Shown one piece after another: positions 43,911 through 52,304 of a stretch of 64,000 nt of DNA (position 1 is its first letter; each line of letters opens with the position of its first letter). Both the position numbers and the translations under genes were made by a program. The DNA is from a bacterium (GTDB taxonomy: Bacteria; Bdellovibrionota_C; UBA2361; RFPC01), in assembly GCA_030431715.1 (NCBI GenBank), contig JAUIIO010000011.1:58774-122773 (forward strand), in the 5' to 3' direction. Under the pieces are notes generated by a model, which was not told the DNA's origin, made no database searches, and saw nothing but the letters and a program-made list of their open reading frames with translations.

Positions 43911-46025
43911 ATGTCTCGTATACCTCTCAAAGGCGATGCCATTCTTGGCTTGTTTGTTATTGCTATTGCAGCAATGTTGCTCATACCATTGCCGACCTTT
44001 TTACTGGACCTCCTTTTAGTTGCCAATATTTCTTTTTCGCTCTTGCTGCTTCTTGTCGGGCTCTATATGCCAAACGCTTTGGCACTCCTCGCGTTTCCAG
44101 CGCTTTTGCTTTTAACAACGCTTTTTCGTTTAGGCCTCAACGTTGCCTCTACGAGACTCATCTTAAGCCAAGGTGATGCTGGCGAGGTGATACAGGCTTT
44201 TGGAACGTTTCTCATACGAGGGGAAATCGTTGTTGGGGTGATCATATTTCTTATAATCACTATCGTTAATTTTATAGTTATTGCTCGTGGTTCCAGTCGG
44301 GTATCAGAGGTTGCCGCTCGCTTTGCTCTTGATGCCCTCCCCGGCAAGCAGATGGCGATTGATTCAGACCTTCGAGCAGGCCTCATCACTCCAGCTGAAG
44401 CTGAAAAACGACGGGAAGATCTCCGTAAGGAATCTCAGCTTTACGGCTCCATGGATGGTGCCATGAAATTTGTTCAGGGTGATGCTATAGCGGGATTTTT
44501 CATTATTCTTACGAATATACTTGGCGGCCTTTATATTGGTATCAGTAATGGTCTCTCCGTGTCTGACGCCATGCAGACGTATACCACCTTAACAGTCGGT
44601 GATGGTCTGGTGAGTCAGATACCAGCTCTTCTGATTTCTATTTGTGCAGGTATTGTCGTTACTCGCGTCTCCGCAGAGAAGGACTCTACCCTTGGTCGCG
44701 ATGTGGCTGTCCAGTTACTGCAGCGTCCAGCAAATCTTACGCTGGCAGGTGTGCTTGTGTTAGCGCTTGGGCTTCTCCCTGGTCTTCCGTTTTTACCCTT
44801 CTTCCTCATGAGTGGTATTTTCTTTGGTGGGGCATATCTCTTAAGAAGTGGAGCGGTGCAAGCAGGAGGAGCGCTCGCTTTACCAGCACTCCCCTCAGCT
44901 TCGAAATCTGGTTTATTGCCAGCTCCAGACTCTTCTTCTGCGCTGGCTTCTCCTTACCAAAATGAATCTAGCCAGCTGGTGCTGAAACTCGATGCGTCAG
45001 TACTCTATCCATCATACGACAAAAATAAGCAGTCATTTCAAGCAGCGTGGAAGGCACTACAGTTCCACGTGTGGCGTGAGATGGGAATACACCTGCAGCA
45101 TGTTTCAATTGCTTCAGATGAAGGACTTACCCCTGGGCAGTACCGACTCGATCTCGAGGCAAAGACATGTTTCGCAGGAGATGTCCCACTAGATGCTATC
45201 TTTGTTGAAATGAACCCGGGGCATGCCGATATCTTCGGATTTCAAGTCCTCAAGAAAGAGTTTCACCCATCAACTGGCGCACATGTTTTCTGGTGCCCGC
45301 GCAAAGCTGCATACGAAAAGCTCCTTGCTGAAGGGGACATCTCCACCAAGTCGCACTATGAGTACATTGCATTGCGGTGTAAGGAGTTTGTTCGACAAAA
45401 TCCGGAACAGTTTCTCGCGCTCAAAGATGTTCATTCGAGAATGAAAGAGGTTGAAACCCAATATCCAGGTCTGGTACAGGACTCCCTGCCGGCTGAATTT
45501 TTTACTCTCGCTCGCATTACTCAAGTTATGCATCATGTTGTGCGACAAGGAGGGGGAGTAAGTGACATGACGAAGCTTATTGAGGTCCTCTCTGCCTATG
45601 CCTCGACTTATGGAACACAACTTGTTCGTGACAATGATTTTGACGTTCATGACATAGTCACATTCTATCGGCTACAGATAAAACGTGGTCTTCAGGCAAA
45701 GTATGCAAATGCAAGAGGGATGCTTAGGGTTTGCAAGCTCTCCTCTGAGGTACAAGAAGTATTTGAAGAATCAGTCTTTGATTCGAGTGGGTTAGCTCCG
45801 GTAATCTCTCATGAAATGAGAGAGGAGCTTCTTCATGGCTTGCGTCGCGCAACTGATTCGTCGAGGCTTAAAGGTGTCATGCCTGTAGTAGTGCTTTGTT
45901 CTCAGGAGCTCAGAGCGCTCGTTGCTGGATTTTTGGCTGGAAGTGCTGAGAAATATCCTGTTTTAACGCCTGCTGAGATTGGACCCTCTCTTCAGATCGA
46001 AACCGTTGATGTGTGGCAGATATAA
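43911..46025 (+). CDS. SctV/FlhA-family export gate protein, isolated from other type III genes
   Basis: This 704-residue member of the export-apparatus family has an N-terminal half of about eight helices. Family-diagnostic segments are TTLFRLGLNVASTRLIL, EVAARFALDALPGKQMAIDSD, ESQLYGSMDGAMKFVQGDA and DGLVSQIPALLISICAGI. The ESQLYGS form is that of non-flagellar SctV (LcrD/InvA), while flagellar FlhA usually reads differently there. The C-terminal cytoplasmic half (about 345-704) matches the SctV ring domain length. No other export, needle or flagellar gene is present. It follows tadC by 10 bp and precedes the pseudokinase by 81 bp. Confidence 0.85.
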   Translation: MSRIPLKGDAILGLFVIAIAAMLLIPLPTFLLDLLLVANISFSLLLLLVGLYMPNALALLAFPALLLLTTLFRLGLNVASTRLILSQGDAGEVIQAFGTFLIRGEIVVGVIIFLIITIVNFIVIARGSSRVSEVAARFALDALPGKQMAIDSDLRAGLITPAEAEKRREDLRKESQLYGSMDGAMKFVQGDAIAGFFIILTNILGGLYIGISNGLSVSDAMQTYTTLTVGDGLVSQIPALLISICAGIVVTRVSAEKDSTLGRDVAVQLLQRPANLTLAGVLVLALGLLPGLPFLPFFLMSGIFFGGAYLLRSGAVQAGGALALPALPSASKSGLLPAPDSSSALASPYQNESSQLVLKLDASVLYPSYDKNKQSFQAAWKALQFHVWREMGIHLQHVSIASDEGLTPGQYRLDLEAKTCFAGDVPLDAIFVEMNPGHADIFGFQVLKKEFHPSTGAHVFWCPRKAAYEKLLAEGDISTKSHYEYIALRCKEFVRQNPEQFLALKDVHSRMKEVETQYPGLVQDSLPAEFFTLARITQVMHHVVRQGGGVSDMTKLIEVLSAYASTYGTQLVRDNDFDVHDIVTFYRLQIKRGLQAKYANARGMLRVCKLSSEVQEVFEESVFDSSGLAPVISHEMREELLHGLRRATDSSRLKGVMPVVVLCSQELRALVAGFLAGSAEKYPVLTPAEIGPSLQIETVDVWQI

Positions 46026-46106
46026 GGCAGCTGGTAGTGATGCTTTGTACTTGCAGGAACCGGGTTCAAATGAGATTTTAATAGAAGTTTTTGAATTAGT
46101 AATTGC

Positions 46107-48560
46107 ATGAGTACATCCCTCCATACCGATAGCGTCGTCTCTGAATATTTTGAGCTTCATTCTCAGATATTTACGAGCAGAGCAGCCAACGCTTATAAAG
46201 CATTAGACCGATCTCGAAATCGCAGTGTTACCCTCTGGCTCTCCAGACAATCGCTAGGGATTGAGACTCCTGCCGTCGTTGAGTTTCTGAAGACGATGAA
46301 GCAGATTCAGGATATTCGGCCTCCCTTATCAGAGCTTGTTGCTTATGGCGTAGATTCACAGGGCATCGCTTTTAGCCTGTTTTCTCCAGTCGACGGAGGA
46401 ACAGTTGTTTCGGGGAATATTAATATCGCTGAAGCCGAGAGAAGGTATATGACATGTGTACAGCTTGTTAGCCGTTTGCACTCTCTTGGTATTGCTTGTG
46501 GAGATCTCTGTTCTTCCTCCTTTATTGTTGGGCGAAATGGAGGAGTGCAGCTTGTGGGACTCATGGGGTCAACAGAATCTACAGAAAGTTCTGAGCAAGA
46601 GGTTGTGCCAGTTGAGACATTGCCGTACCTCGCGCCGGGACAGAAGAAAGGGGCTCCTGATATGCAAAGTGATGTTTTTGCGCTCGGCGTCCTTGGTTAT
46701 TATCTTTTTTGCCGACGCTTCCCGTACGGCGAAGGAGAGGAGCTGCTGGGGAAAGATTTCTCACTTTCTGACGTTCCACCGCTTTCTGAGTATGTCAATG
46801 TTCCTCCGAGCTGGGGACAGGAGGTGCTCTTTAAATGTTTGAATCCACAGTCTGGGAACCGCTATCGTGGAGCTACCGAAATCCTAGCAGCAATTCAAGC
46901 GTCTCGAGAACGAACGATAGCCAGTGATGCTCTTCCACAACCAACTACTTCAGGAGCTCCTGGCGTTACCAAAAAGTCTGAAACAAGAGTGGAGGAGTTT
47001 CGTAAGTCTTCATCGCTTCCTATTCCACAATCTGCTCCAGAAGAAGCGGTAGTTAAATCTCGAAAAATTCTCCTGCTGGCAACTGTTCTCGTCATTGTGG
47101 GCGTAGGTGCTACCGTGCCGTTCCTGTTTAAGGGCACCGATGTTGATAATTCTACTTCCTTAGAGGAGGAGCTTAAGACGCATCGTGAGGCAGTTACAGA
47201 CGAAGGGCTTAAGACTGCAATAGATACGATCTCTGAGGGAGACAAGGAGCTTGAAGAGAAGGTACTTCAGCTTAAGAAAATAGCTGAGTCAAAAGATCCA
47301 CTTGCTCACGATATTCTTATGAAGAGCGCGAGGGAGGCTCCAAATCAGAAATTACGTGAGCTGAGCGAGAATGCGCTGGTAGAACGACTTCGGGCTTCGG
47401 GCTTAACGAGAACCGCTGAGCAGGCGAGGCAATGGCTCCGTACCCTGCGACCGGGTCAGTATCCACAGACCTATACGCCACTCCTGCGAGCAACGAATAC
47501 ATCGGTTCCAATGGAGGCTCGATTCGCTGCGCTCAGACAGGCATATACGATCAATCAGCATGTTGCTCTCAGGCTTGCTGTGGCGATGGCTCTTGATCTC
47601 AAGGCGCTGGATCAGTTCCAGCCGCTTCTTGCTCAGCTTGTTGGAGATTCGATGTCCTTTAAAGACGCGAAAGATTACTCTTCTCTTTCTTTGATCTTAG
47701 CGCATCCAGATCTAGCACTCATCTTTGGTGAGGATATTATTCAGGCGAGGGGTGATATTCCTTCTCGTGACATTCTTTGGCTCCTTAAGATTTTGGCCAA
47801 GCGTAATGATATTAATGTGCGTGCCGTTGCAAGCCTTGGAGTTGAAAGAAAAGTTTTATCGCCGGTGAAAGAGTTCTTTCTTACGAAGATTCGTGATCGA
47901 GCAGATCTTCCACCTGATGTGACACGCGCTCTCATCCGTGCTTCGGCCGGGATTCTTGATAAAGAAGATGTGAAGAGCTTTGGTCGTTGGTACGATGTTG
48001 ACGCAGAGAAAATACTTCTCGCGCTTCTTGTTGATGTCCAAAAAGAAGAACTTCAGAGAGAGATCTTTGACACATTGGTTGGAAAAAGTCTTACGCTAGA
48101 GCCAAGTACATCGCTCATTAATTGGGTGCGCCAGAACTACTGGGAGGACCGCACAGATTTTGCCGAGGTCGTAGGTGTTCTTGGTAATATCGACAAGCTC
48201 TCTGATGAAGAAGTGGCTAAGGCGTTTACGACATTTGATGCCGCAGCCAGAGATAGTGACCTCTTAGACATATTACTCGAAACACGTCATCCCGTAGTAG
48301 TCAGGATGGTTGTCTCGAAGTATAATGAGCTTCTTGGTCTTGGAACTTTGTTAAATCTTCTTGATTTTCCTGAGAAGAGTGTTCGTATTACAGCAGTGAG
48401 ATCGCTTCGTGAGTTTAACGATATCGGAGCTCTGAAGTTAATTATAGATTACTATGATAAAGAGAAAGATGAAGATGTTCGAAAAGTCTATCAGGATACT
48501 TTTTGGGTTATTAAGAAGCGAGAAGAAGAGGGAACTAAGGGCTTTGGTTTTCAGCCATAG
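46107..48560 (+). CDS. pseudokinase with membrane helix and helical-repeat domain
   Basis: This 817-residue protein has a kinase-like N-terminal domain (about 15-265) recognisable by overall order and by SDVFALGVLGYYLFCRRFPY. Its catalytic residues are lost: the VAIK Lys position reads VTLWL, the HRD loop is GDLCSSSFIV, and DFG is replaced by VGLMG. Then come a disordered linker, one transmembrane helix (ILLLATVLVIVGVGATVPFL, about 322-341) and about 450 residues of helical repeats resembling HEAT repeats in the extracytoplasmic part. It is likely a scaffold for the export or pilus machine. Confidence 0.75.
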   Translation: MSTSLHTDSVVSEYFELHSQIFTSRAANAYKALDRSRNRSVTLWLSRQSLGIETPAVVEFLKTMKQIQDIRPPLSELVAYGVDSQGIAFSLFSPVDGGTVVSGNINIAEAERRYMTCVQLVSRLHSLGIACGDLCSSSFIVGRNGGVQLVGLMGSTESTESSEQEVVPVETLPYLAPGQKKGAPDMQSDVFALGVLGYYLFCRRFPYGEGEELLGKDFSLSDVPPLSEYVNVPPSWGQEVLFKCLNPQSGNRYRGATEILAAIQASRERTIASDALPQPTTSGAPGVTKKSETRVEEFRKSSSLPIPQSAPEEAVVKSRKILLLATVLVIVGVGATVPFLFKGTDVDNSTSLEEELKTHREAVTDEGLKTAIDTISEGDKELEEKVLQLKKIAESKDPLAHDILMKSAREAPNQKLRELSENALVERLRASGLTRTAEQARQWLRTLRPGQYPQTYTPLLRATNTSVPMEARFAALRQAYTINQHVALRLAVAMALDLKALDQFQPLLAQLVGDSMSFKDAKDYSSLSLILAHPDLALIFGEDIIQARGDIPSRDILWLLKILAKRNDINVRAVASLGVERKVLSPVKEFFLTKIRDRADLPPDVTRALIRASAGILDKEDVKSFGRWYDVDAEKILLALLVDVQKEELQREIFDTLVGKSLTLEPSTSLINWVRQNYWEDRTDFAEVVGVLGNIDKLSDEEVAKAFTTFDAAARDSDLLDILLETRHPVVVRMVVSKYNELLGLGTLLNLLDFPEKSVRITAVRSLREFNDIGALKLIIDYYDKEKDEDVRKVYQDTFWVIKKREEEGTKGFGFQP

Positions 48561-48567
48561 GGACACA

Positions 48568-49053
48568 TTGAGACTTTCGCTCTGCGCATTGCTTTGCGCG
48601 CTTTCATGTATTTCTTGTTCAAGTTCTAGCTCGAATACTCCACCACCATTTGCGCCTTACACCAGAATGACACTCCTAGACGGTGACTACGTTCCCGTTA
48701 TTGAAACAGCCGGGAGGCCTGTTGCTGTAATGTTCTGGGCGAGTTGGTGCTCTGGTTCACGTTCTACCATTGATGACTATGAAGAGCTTGCACGGCAATA
48801 TCGAACATTGCAGTTTGTGGCAATTAGTCTCGATTCAGCAGACAGTGAACAGAAGTTGCGATCCTTTATTCAGGAGAATGATCTCTATACCATCAGACAT
48901 GCCTATTCGGGCAACAAATATCAGGACGAAGCCGCTATGGCTTTTGAAGTTGATGAAATTCCATATTTCTACCTTATCAATACCCACAAGCAGTTAGTGT
49001 ATAGTGGCGGTAGTGTTGGAGATCTTGAAGACGCTATAGGGGAGTTACGTTAG
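48568..49053 (+). CDS. TlpA/thioredoxin-like lipoprotein lacking the second active-site Cys
   Basis: This predicted lipoprotein of about 161 residues takes TTG 48568 as its start, preceded by AGGGA, and opens with LRLSLCALLCALSCISC, the last Cys giving the lipid anchor. The thioredoxin-fold part has MFWASWCSGSRSTIDDYEEL and the cis-Pro segment EIPYFYLI. TlpA proteins need CxxC, but here the motif is CSGS, so classical disulphide exchange is unlikely; a single Cys could still act as a peroxidase or carry out other thiol chemistry. A longer frame from 48454 overlaps the pseudokinase. It ends the cluster. Confidence 0.72.
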   Translation: MRLSLCALLCALSCISCSSSSSNTPPPFAPYTRMTLLDGDYVPVIETAGRPVAVMFWASWCSGSRSTIDDYEELARQYRTLQFVAISLDSADSEQKLRSFIQENDLYTIRHAYSGNKYQDEAAMAFEVDEIPYFYLINTHKQLVYSGGSVGDLEDAIGELR

Positions 49054-49215
49054 TAATTTTTGATTACTTATGCTCGCCGTTTTTATTGTTGCCTCTCATA
49101 ACAGCGCATACGATTCTTCCTCTTCCTCTTCCTCTTCCTCTTCCTCTTCCTCTTCCTCTTCCTCTTAATCTTGCACTTGCACCATACTCTTCAGTGCAGG
49201 AGCAGGAGCTCGTGT
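49054..49215. repeat. composite repeat R1 with CTTCCT microsatellite
   Basis: After the thioredoxin-like gene, 49064-49120 (TTATGCTCGCC through CATACGATTCTTCC) resembles the region after the lon terminator (58779 onward). Eight perfect CTTCCT units fill 49116-49163. Then follow TTAATCTTGCACTTGCACC and its partial inverse AGTGCAGGAGCAGG. This is the version without the central GTCATTGCGAGG palindrome found in R2 and R3. No coding content. Confidence 0.75.
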
Positions 49216-49279
49216 CGCCTGTAGCTACCTAGGGCCCCAACCATTTGACTATGTGCTCTATATATACTACCAATTCCCC

Positions 49280-49580
49280 TTAAGCAGGGAGGTAGATACA
49301 GTGTTCTACCCCTGAGGTTTTTTCATATAACCCCACGCCGGAGGTCCCCACTACTAACCTGTTGAGGCTCCGGCGTGGCTGAGTGGTTTCCTCCATGCCA
49401 CTCAGGGTCCGCTCCCTCAACAGTTTGCTTGCTAGCACAGGTAAGCTGTAATTGGGTCGCCAACCCATATGTGCACTAAGCCCTGGGCAGGCCGGATCGC
49501 ACGTTTATGCGTTTCCACATACATACGGGGGTGTAGGTTTTCTTAGAACTCAGGTTCTTTAAAACTGCCCCCTGCCCATT
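49280..49580 (+). ncRNA. structured non-coding region with H-type pseudoknot (unknown family)
   Basis: Dense, non-nested inverted repeats. The stems are 49333-49343/49368-49378 (CCACGCCGGAG/CTCCGGCGTGG, 11 bp), 49359-49367/49415-49423 (CTGTTGAGG/CCTCAACAG, 9 bp) crossing it, a hairpin 49379-49386/49398-49405 (CTGAGTGG/CCACTCAG) in the third loop, and TGGGCAGG 49484-49491 with CCTGCCCA 49571-49578 enclosing AGAAC-TCAG-GTTCT. The complement could fold the same way, so the strand is uncertain. No match to tmRNA, RNase P, SRP or 6S RNA. It lies just upstream of the gene at 49644. Confidence 0.5.
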
Positions 49581-49643
49581 TGCATTATTCGAAATCCTGA
49601 TTCCCTCGATATGCTCTGGTAGTAAAGAAGTGGAGTATGAAAC

Positions 49644-51344
49644 ATGTACAGTCCTAATACTGACAAAATAGACGTTGCTCGCCAAAACGAGCTCCGAAAC
49701 CTTTTTCCAGCCTCATTTAGCCTTGAAAATGTGCGTGAGGAGGCAGCGCAGGTAAGAGAGGTGCAAGCGCTCTTTAAAGAAGGCAAGGAAAAGGACTATG
49801 AGGATCTTCTTACCAGAGTAGAGAAGGGGGAGGGGTTTACTCCTAAAGAGATTCACCTTGCCTTTATGACTGGTGATGAACGAATAAAGCAAGAAGTACG
49901 ATCTGCGCTCTTAACTCCTGAGTCAAATGCGAGGAATCAAGATCTCGTCCTTCCGCACATGAAAGCGGCATTGTCAGGAAATGCTGAAGCGCGCACTTTC
50001 ATAGAGAAAAATAGATTTATTTTTGAAGAGACTATTCCAGAGTGGTTTAAGCCTGTCTGGGAAGCGCAAAGAGATGCTTCGTGGAGGGTTTTAGATCTAC
50101 ATAGCGCACCGGTCAGAAAGGCGGCCAAAAAGCTCAGATCGCATGTTTATCCGCAATATAAAACCAAGCGACTGGGACCGGTAAGCGAAGAACAACTAAC
50201 CCCATCGGTAAGAGATTTCCTTTTTTCTTTTTCTCAACGTGTTGATGCGATGGAACATTTTACCAAAGCACAGGTAGACGCGGGATACTCCCGGCATCAG
50301 ATTCTTACACAAATGGCTGCTGAGGTTGAGCGAGATATTAAGACAGTACTAAGCCCAACGATTATAAGTTCACACTACCGTAAAGTTGTAATTCGTGAAG
50401 CGCATCAGTTGTTTGCTGCAAGACTAATCGATGATGTTTGTTTGTGGCATGACCTTCCATACTCGGGCGCTGTGAAAGCAGAGCTGTGGAAAGATATTGA
50501 AACGAGTCCTTGGATGATATGCCGTCATCCTCTCATAAAGTACCGCGAAGCCATTAAGCAAGAGCTAATGCATGGTGAGGTAGAGCAAGATGATATGATG
50601 GAGCGTTTCGATACGCTCTTTTTTAACCATCGTGCTCGACTTACGGAGCTCTATCACCAAAGCCGGAAACAAGGAGCCGGGCAAAAGCAAACGCCTACAT
50701 CTCCAGAAGAAGCCAAGGGGACTGCTCAAGAAGCAGATAGAGAGGAGCCGCAAGATGCGGTAAGAAGTCTACGTCTGGAACTCCTAGCGGCTTTAGAGAC
50801 CTACTCTCCCAAAGCAGACCTTGTGAAGGAACACGCAAGAAAGCTTGCTCGTTTAGTTGGCACCAATAGTGAAGCTTTTCAAGATACCATGATGGGAATC
50901 TACCGGGAAGAAGATCCGGAAAGCTTGATTCTCGAGCTCAGGAGAAAGCGCCCGGTATCAGTGCTAAAGCCAGAAAAGACTTCTTCACAAGGTGACGTTA
51001 CGTTCGAAGAGTTGCGTTTTGCTCCAGATGAATCAGCTGAGATTGAGCCACGTCAGGAGAGAGAAGTTTCTTATTGCGAAGATGCTCTAGAGCGAATGCA
51101 AGATGGTCGCTTGCGACACGCTACGGCGATTGAGCTTGATAAGTTTGTAGAGACCCCTGAACTTATTGATAGAAAAAGGGTTAGACAAACAGATGATGTC
51201 TGGGAGATTCGCCTTGTAAAAAAAGGAATTAGAATTTATTTCCGTGAACCGGGGGATCATCTTATTGAAGTGGTACTTGTAGGCCTAAAGAGAGATCAGG
51301 ACGCAGATATCCGAACACTCAGGAATAAGTACAGTGCAAAGTAG
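49644..51344 (+). CDS. unknown protein with C-terminal RelE/ParE-like segment
   Basis: This 566-residue soluble protein is mostly helical and charged, without signal peptide. Residues 1-400 show no family that I recognise. The C-terminal 60 residues (VWEIRLVKKGIRIYFREP, then LIEVVLVGLKRDQDADIRTL) look like the core of a RelE/ParE/HigB toxin fold, with the Arg- and Lys-rich beta-hairpins and a final helix. The RNase catalytic residues cannot be assigned by eye. The ATG at 49644 follows TGGAGT. Directly upstream is the structured non-coding region at 49280-49580, so a linked RNA and protein function is possible but unproven. Confidence 0.6.
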   Translation: MYSPNTDKIDVARQNELRNLFPASFSLENVREEAAQVREVQALFKEGKEKDYEDLLTRVEKGEGFTPKEIHLAFMTGDERIKQEVRSALLTPESNARNQDLVLPHMKAALSGNAEARTFIEKNRFIFEETIPEWFKPVWEAQRDASWRVLDLHSAPVRKAAKKLRSHVYPQYKTKRLGPVSEEQLTPSVRDFLFSFSQRVDAMEHFTKAQVDAGYSRHQILTQMAAEVERDIKTVLSPTIISSHYRKVVIREAHQLFAARLIDDVCLWHDLPYSGAVKAELWKDIETSPWMICRHPLIKYREAIKQELMHGEVEQDDMMERFDTLFFNHRARLTELYHQSRKQGAGQKQTPTSPEEAKGTAQEADREEPQDAVRSLRLELLAALETYSPKADLVKEHARKLARLVGTNSEAFQDTMMGIYREEDPESLILELRRKRPVSVLKPEKTSSQGDVTFEELRFAPDESAEIEPRQEREVSYCEDALERMQDGRLRHATAIELDKFVETPELIDRKRVRQTDDVWEIRLVKKGIRIYFREPGDHLIEVVLVGLKRDQDADIRTLRNKYSAK

Positions 51345-51620
51345 GATCTGATTAGGGGGGTGCAGTGCCCAAACTGCATTTATCATCTTGCTCCTAATCC
51401 TAATCCTAATCTTCCTCTTAATCTTGCACTTGCACCATACTCCAACGATATGTCATTGCGAGGAGCTGAAGCGATAGCCGAACGACGAAGCAATCTCCTC
51501 GAAGTGGCTTCAACTGCTATGGGATTGCTTCGTCATTCGACCTGCGGTCTTGCGCTCCTCGCAATGACAGTGCAGGTGCAGGATGAGGATGAAGAGGAGG
51601 ATCAGGATTAGGATGAAGAG
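51345..51620. repeat. composite repeat R2: pyrimidine arm, palindrome, purine arm
   Basis: Left arm 51387-51441 (CCTAATCC repeats, CTTAATCTTGCACTTGCACC), then a palindromic element 51452-51569, then right arm 51572-51620 (GTGCAGGTGCAGGATGAGG and GAAGAGG units). The arms are roughly inverted copies of each other, so the whole is an extended imperfect hairpin. The central element has perfect 15-bp terminal inverted repeats (GTCATTGCGAGGAGC at 51452-51466 and its complement at 51555-51569). A 251-bp reading frame over it is an artefact. Confidence 0.8.
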
Positions 51621-51623
51621 TAA

Positions 51624-51868
51624 GTGTTCTTAGCCGTGGCAGGAATGGTGCCTCCCCACCAGGGTGAATCGGCGTTTAGCCGAAGAGGGACTGTAAGTCC
51701 CTGGCCATAGTGGCGAACGGACAACAAGAAGTGTTCTTAGCCGTGGCAGGAATGGTGCCTCCCCACCAGGGTGAATCGGCGGTCAGCCGAAGAGGGACTG
51801 TAGGTCCCTGGCCATAGTGGCGAACGGACAAACTGTAAGTCCCTGGCCATAGTGGCGAACGGACAAAA
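51624..51868. repeat. 107-bp tandem repeat downstream of tRNA-Leu
   Basis: Two near-identical copies of a 107-bp unit start at 51624 and 51731 (GTGTTCTTAGCCGTGGCAGG...), followed by a partial third copy of the last 35 bases (51833-51868). The units contain small hairpins such as AGGGACTGTAAGTCCCT. The repeat ends 3 bp before the 3' end of tRNA-Leu, which is on the minus strand, so it would lie in the tRNA's 3' trailer. A related unit lies next to tRNA-Val (59041 onward). Confidence 0.85.
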
Positions 51869-51870
51869 CG

Positions 51871-51951
51871 TGCGGGAGGGGGGAGTTGAACCCCCACGCC
51901 AAAGGCACTAGATCCTAAATCTAGCGTGTCTACCAATTCCACCACCCCCGC
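51871..51951 (-). tRNA. tRNA-Leu (anticodon UAG)
   Basis: Cloverleaf on the minus strand: acceptor GCGGGGG with CTCCCGC (one G-U), D arm with TGG-AATTGG-T, anticodon stem CTAGA/TCTAG with loop TTTAGGA giving anticodon TAG, a variable arm of the class II type, and T loop GTTCAACTC. The discriminator base is A. 81 nt, and no CCA is encoded. It reads CUA and CUG-type codons. Confidence 0.95.
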
Positions 51952-52079
51952 GTATTGTAGAAAACTTGTAGTTTTATGAGCTCTCTACAATAAGCGCTTT
52001 CTCTGCTCGAAAACAGGTGCTGAAAGCCAGAGCCGAAAAAATACCCGTTTGGCCTTCAATTGTAAAGTGTGCAAGTCTA

Positions 52080-52253
52080 TAGTATACTCCCTGCCGATGA
52101 AAAATGTCCTAGGATGATGTAGGACGAAATCCAATGGCAATCAACGCAAATACTACCCACTTCCACGGTAAAAGCTGATCGCTTTTGTAGCTTTTTCTAG
52201 GGAGTATAGTATTGTCCCTCCGGGGGGTACTTTGGACATTTACATGTCCATCA
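52080..52253 (-). repeat. family B structured element, copy B2
   Basis: Read on the minus strand this element aligns with B1 over its full length. The local hairpin GGACAT-GTAA-ATGTCC, the block CCCGGAGGGACAA, the hairpin AAAAGCGATCAGCTTTT, GAAGTGG, and the end block GGACATTTTTC all match in order. The long-range stem is TATACTCCCT with AGGGAGTATA, where B1 has ATACTGCCCGC with GCGGGCAGTAT: both sides change together. It lies 52 bp upstream of the tig start, in the opposite orientation to tig. Confidence 0.85.
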
Positions 52254-52304
52254 GTAAATTGCCGCTGAGCTTTGAGCCTAAGTATTTGAAATATTGGAAT
52301 TGAT

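Noticed and set aside
43911..46025. Flagellar FlhA
   Set aside because: The ESQLYGSMDGAMKF segment is of the non-flagellar SctV form and no flagellar gene is near.
49501..49640. tmRNA, suggested by a GGGGGTGTAGG start-like string
   Set aside because: No TTCGAC segment, no tRNA-like 3' end, and no tag frame ending in Ala-Ala.
49280..49643. Type III toxin-antitoxin (ToxIN-like)
   Set aside because: No tandem RNA repeats, and the protein is far longer than ToxN with no resemblance.
51360..51611. Plus-strand frame of 83 codons with repeated Asn-Pro and Asp-Glu
   Set aside because: It is made wholly of composite repeat R2.
51624..51868. CRISPR array
   Set aside because: Units are long (107 bp), adjoining without spacers, and no cas genes are present.
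51676..51945. Minus-strand frame of 89 codons over tRNA-Leu and repeats
   Set aside because: Its N-terminal 25 codons are the tRNA gene itself and the rest is tandem repeat; a known type of false ORF.
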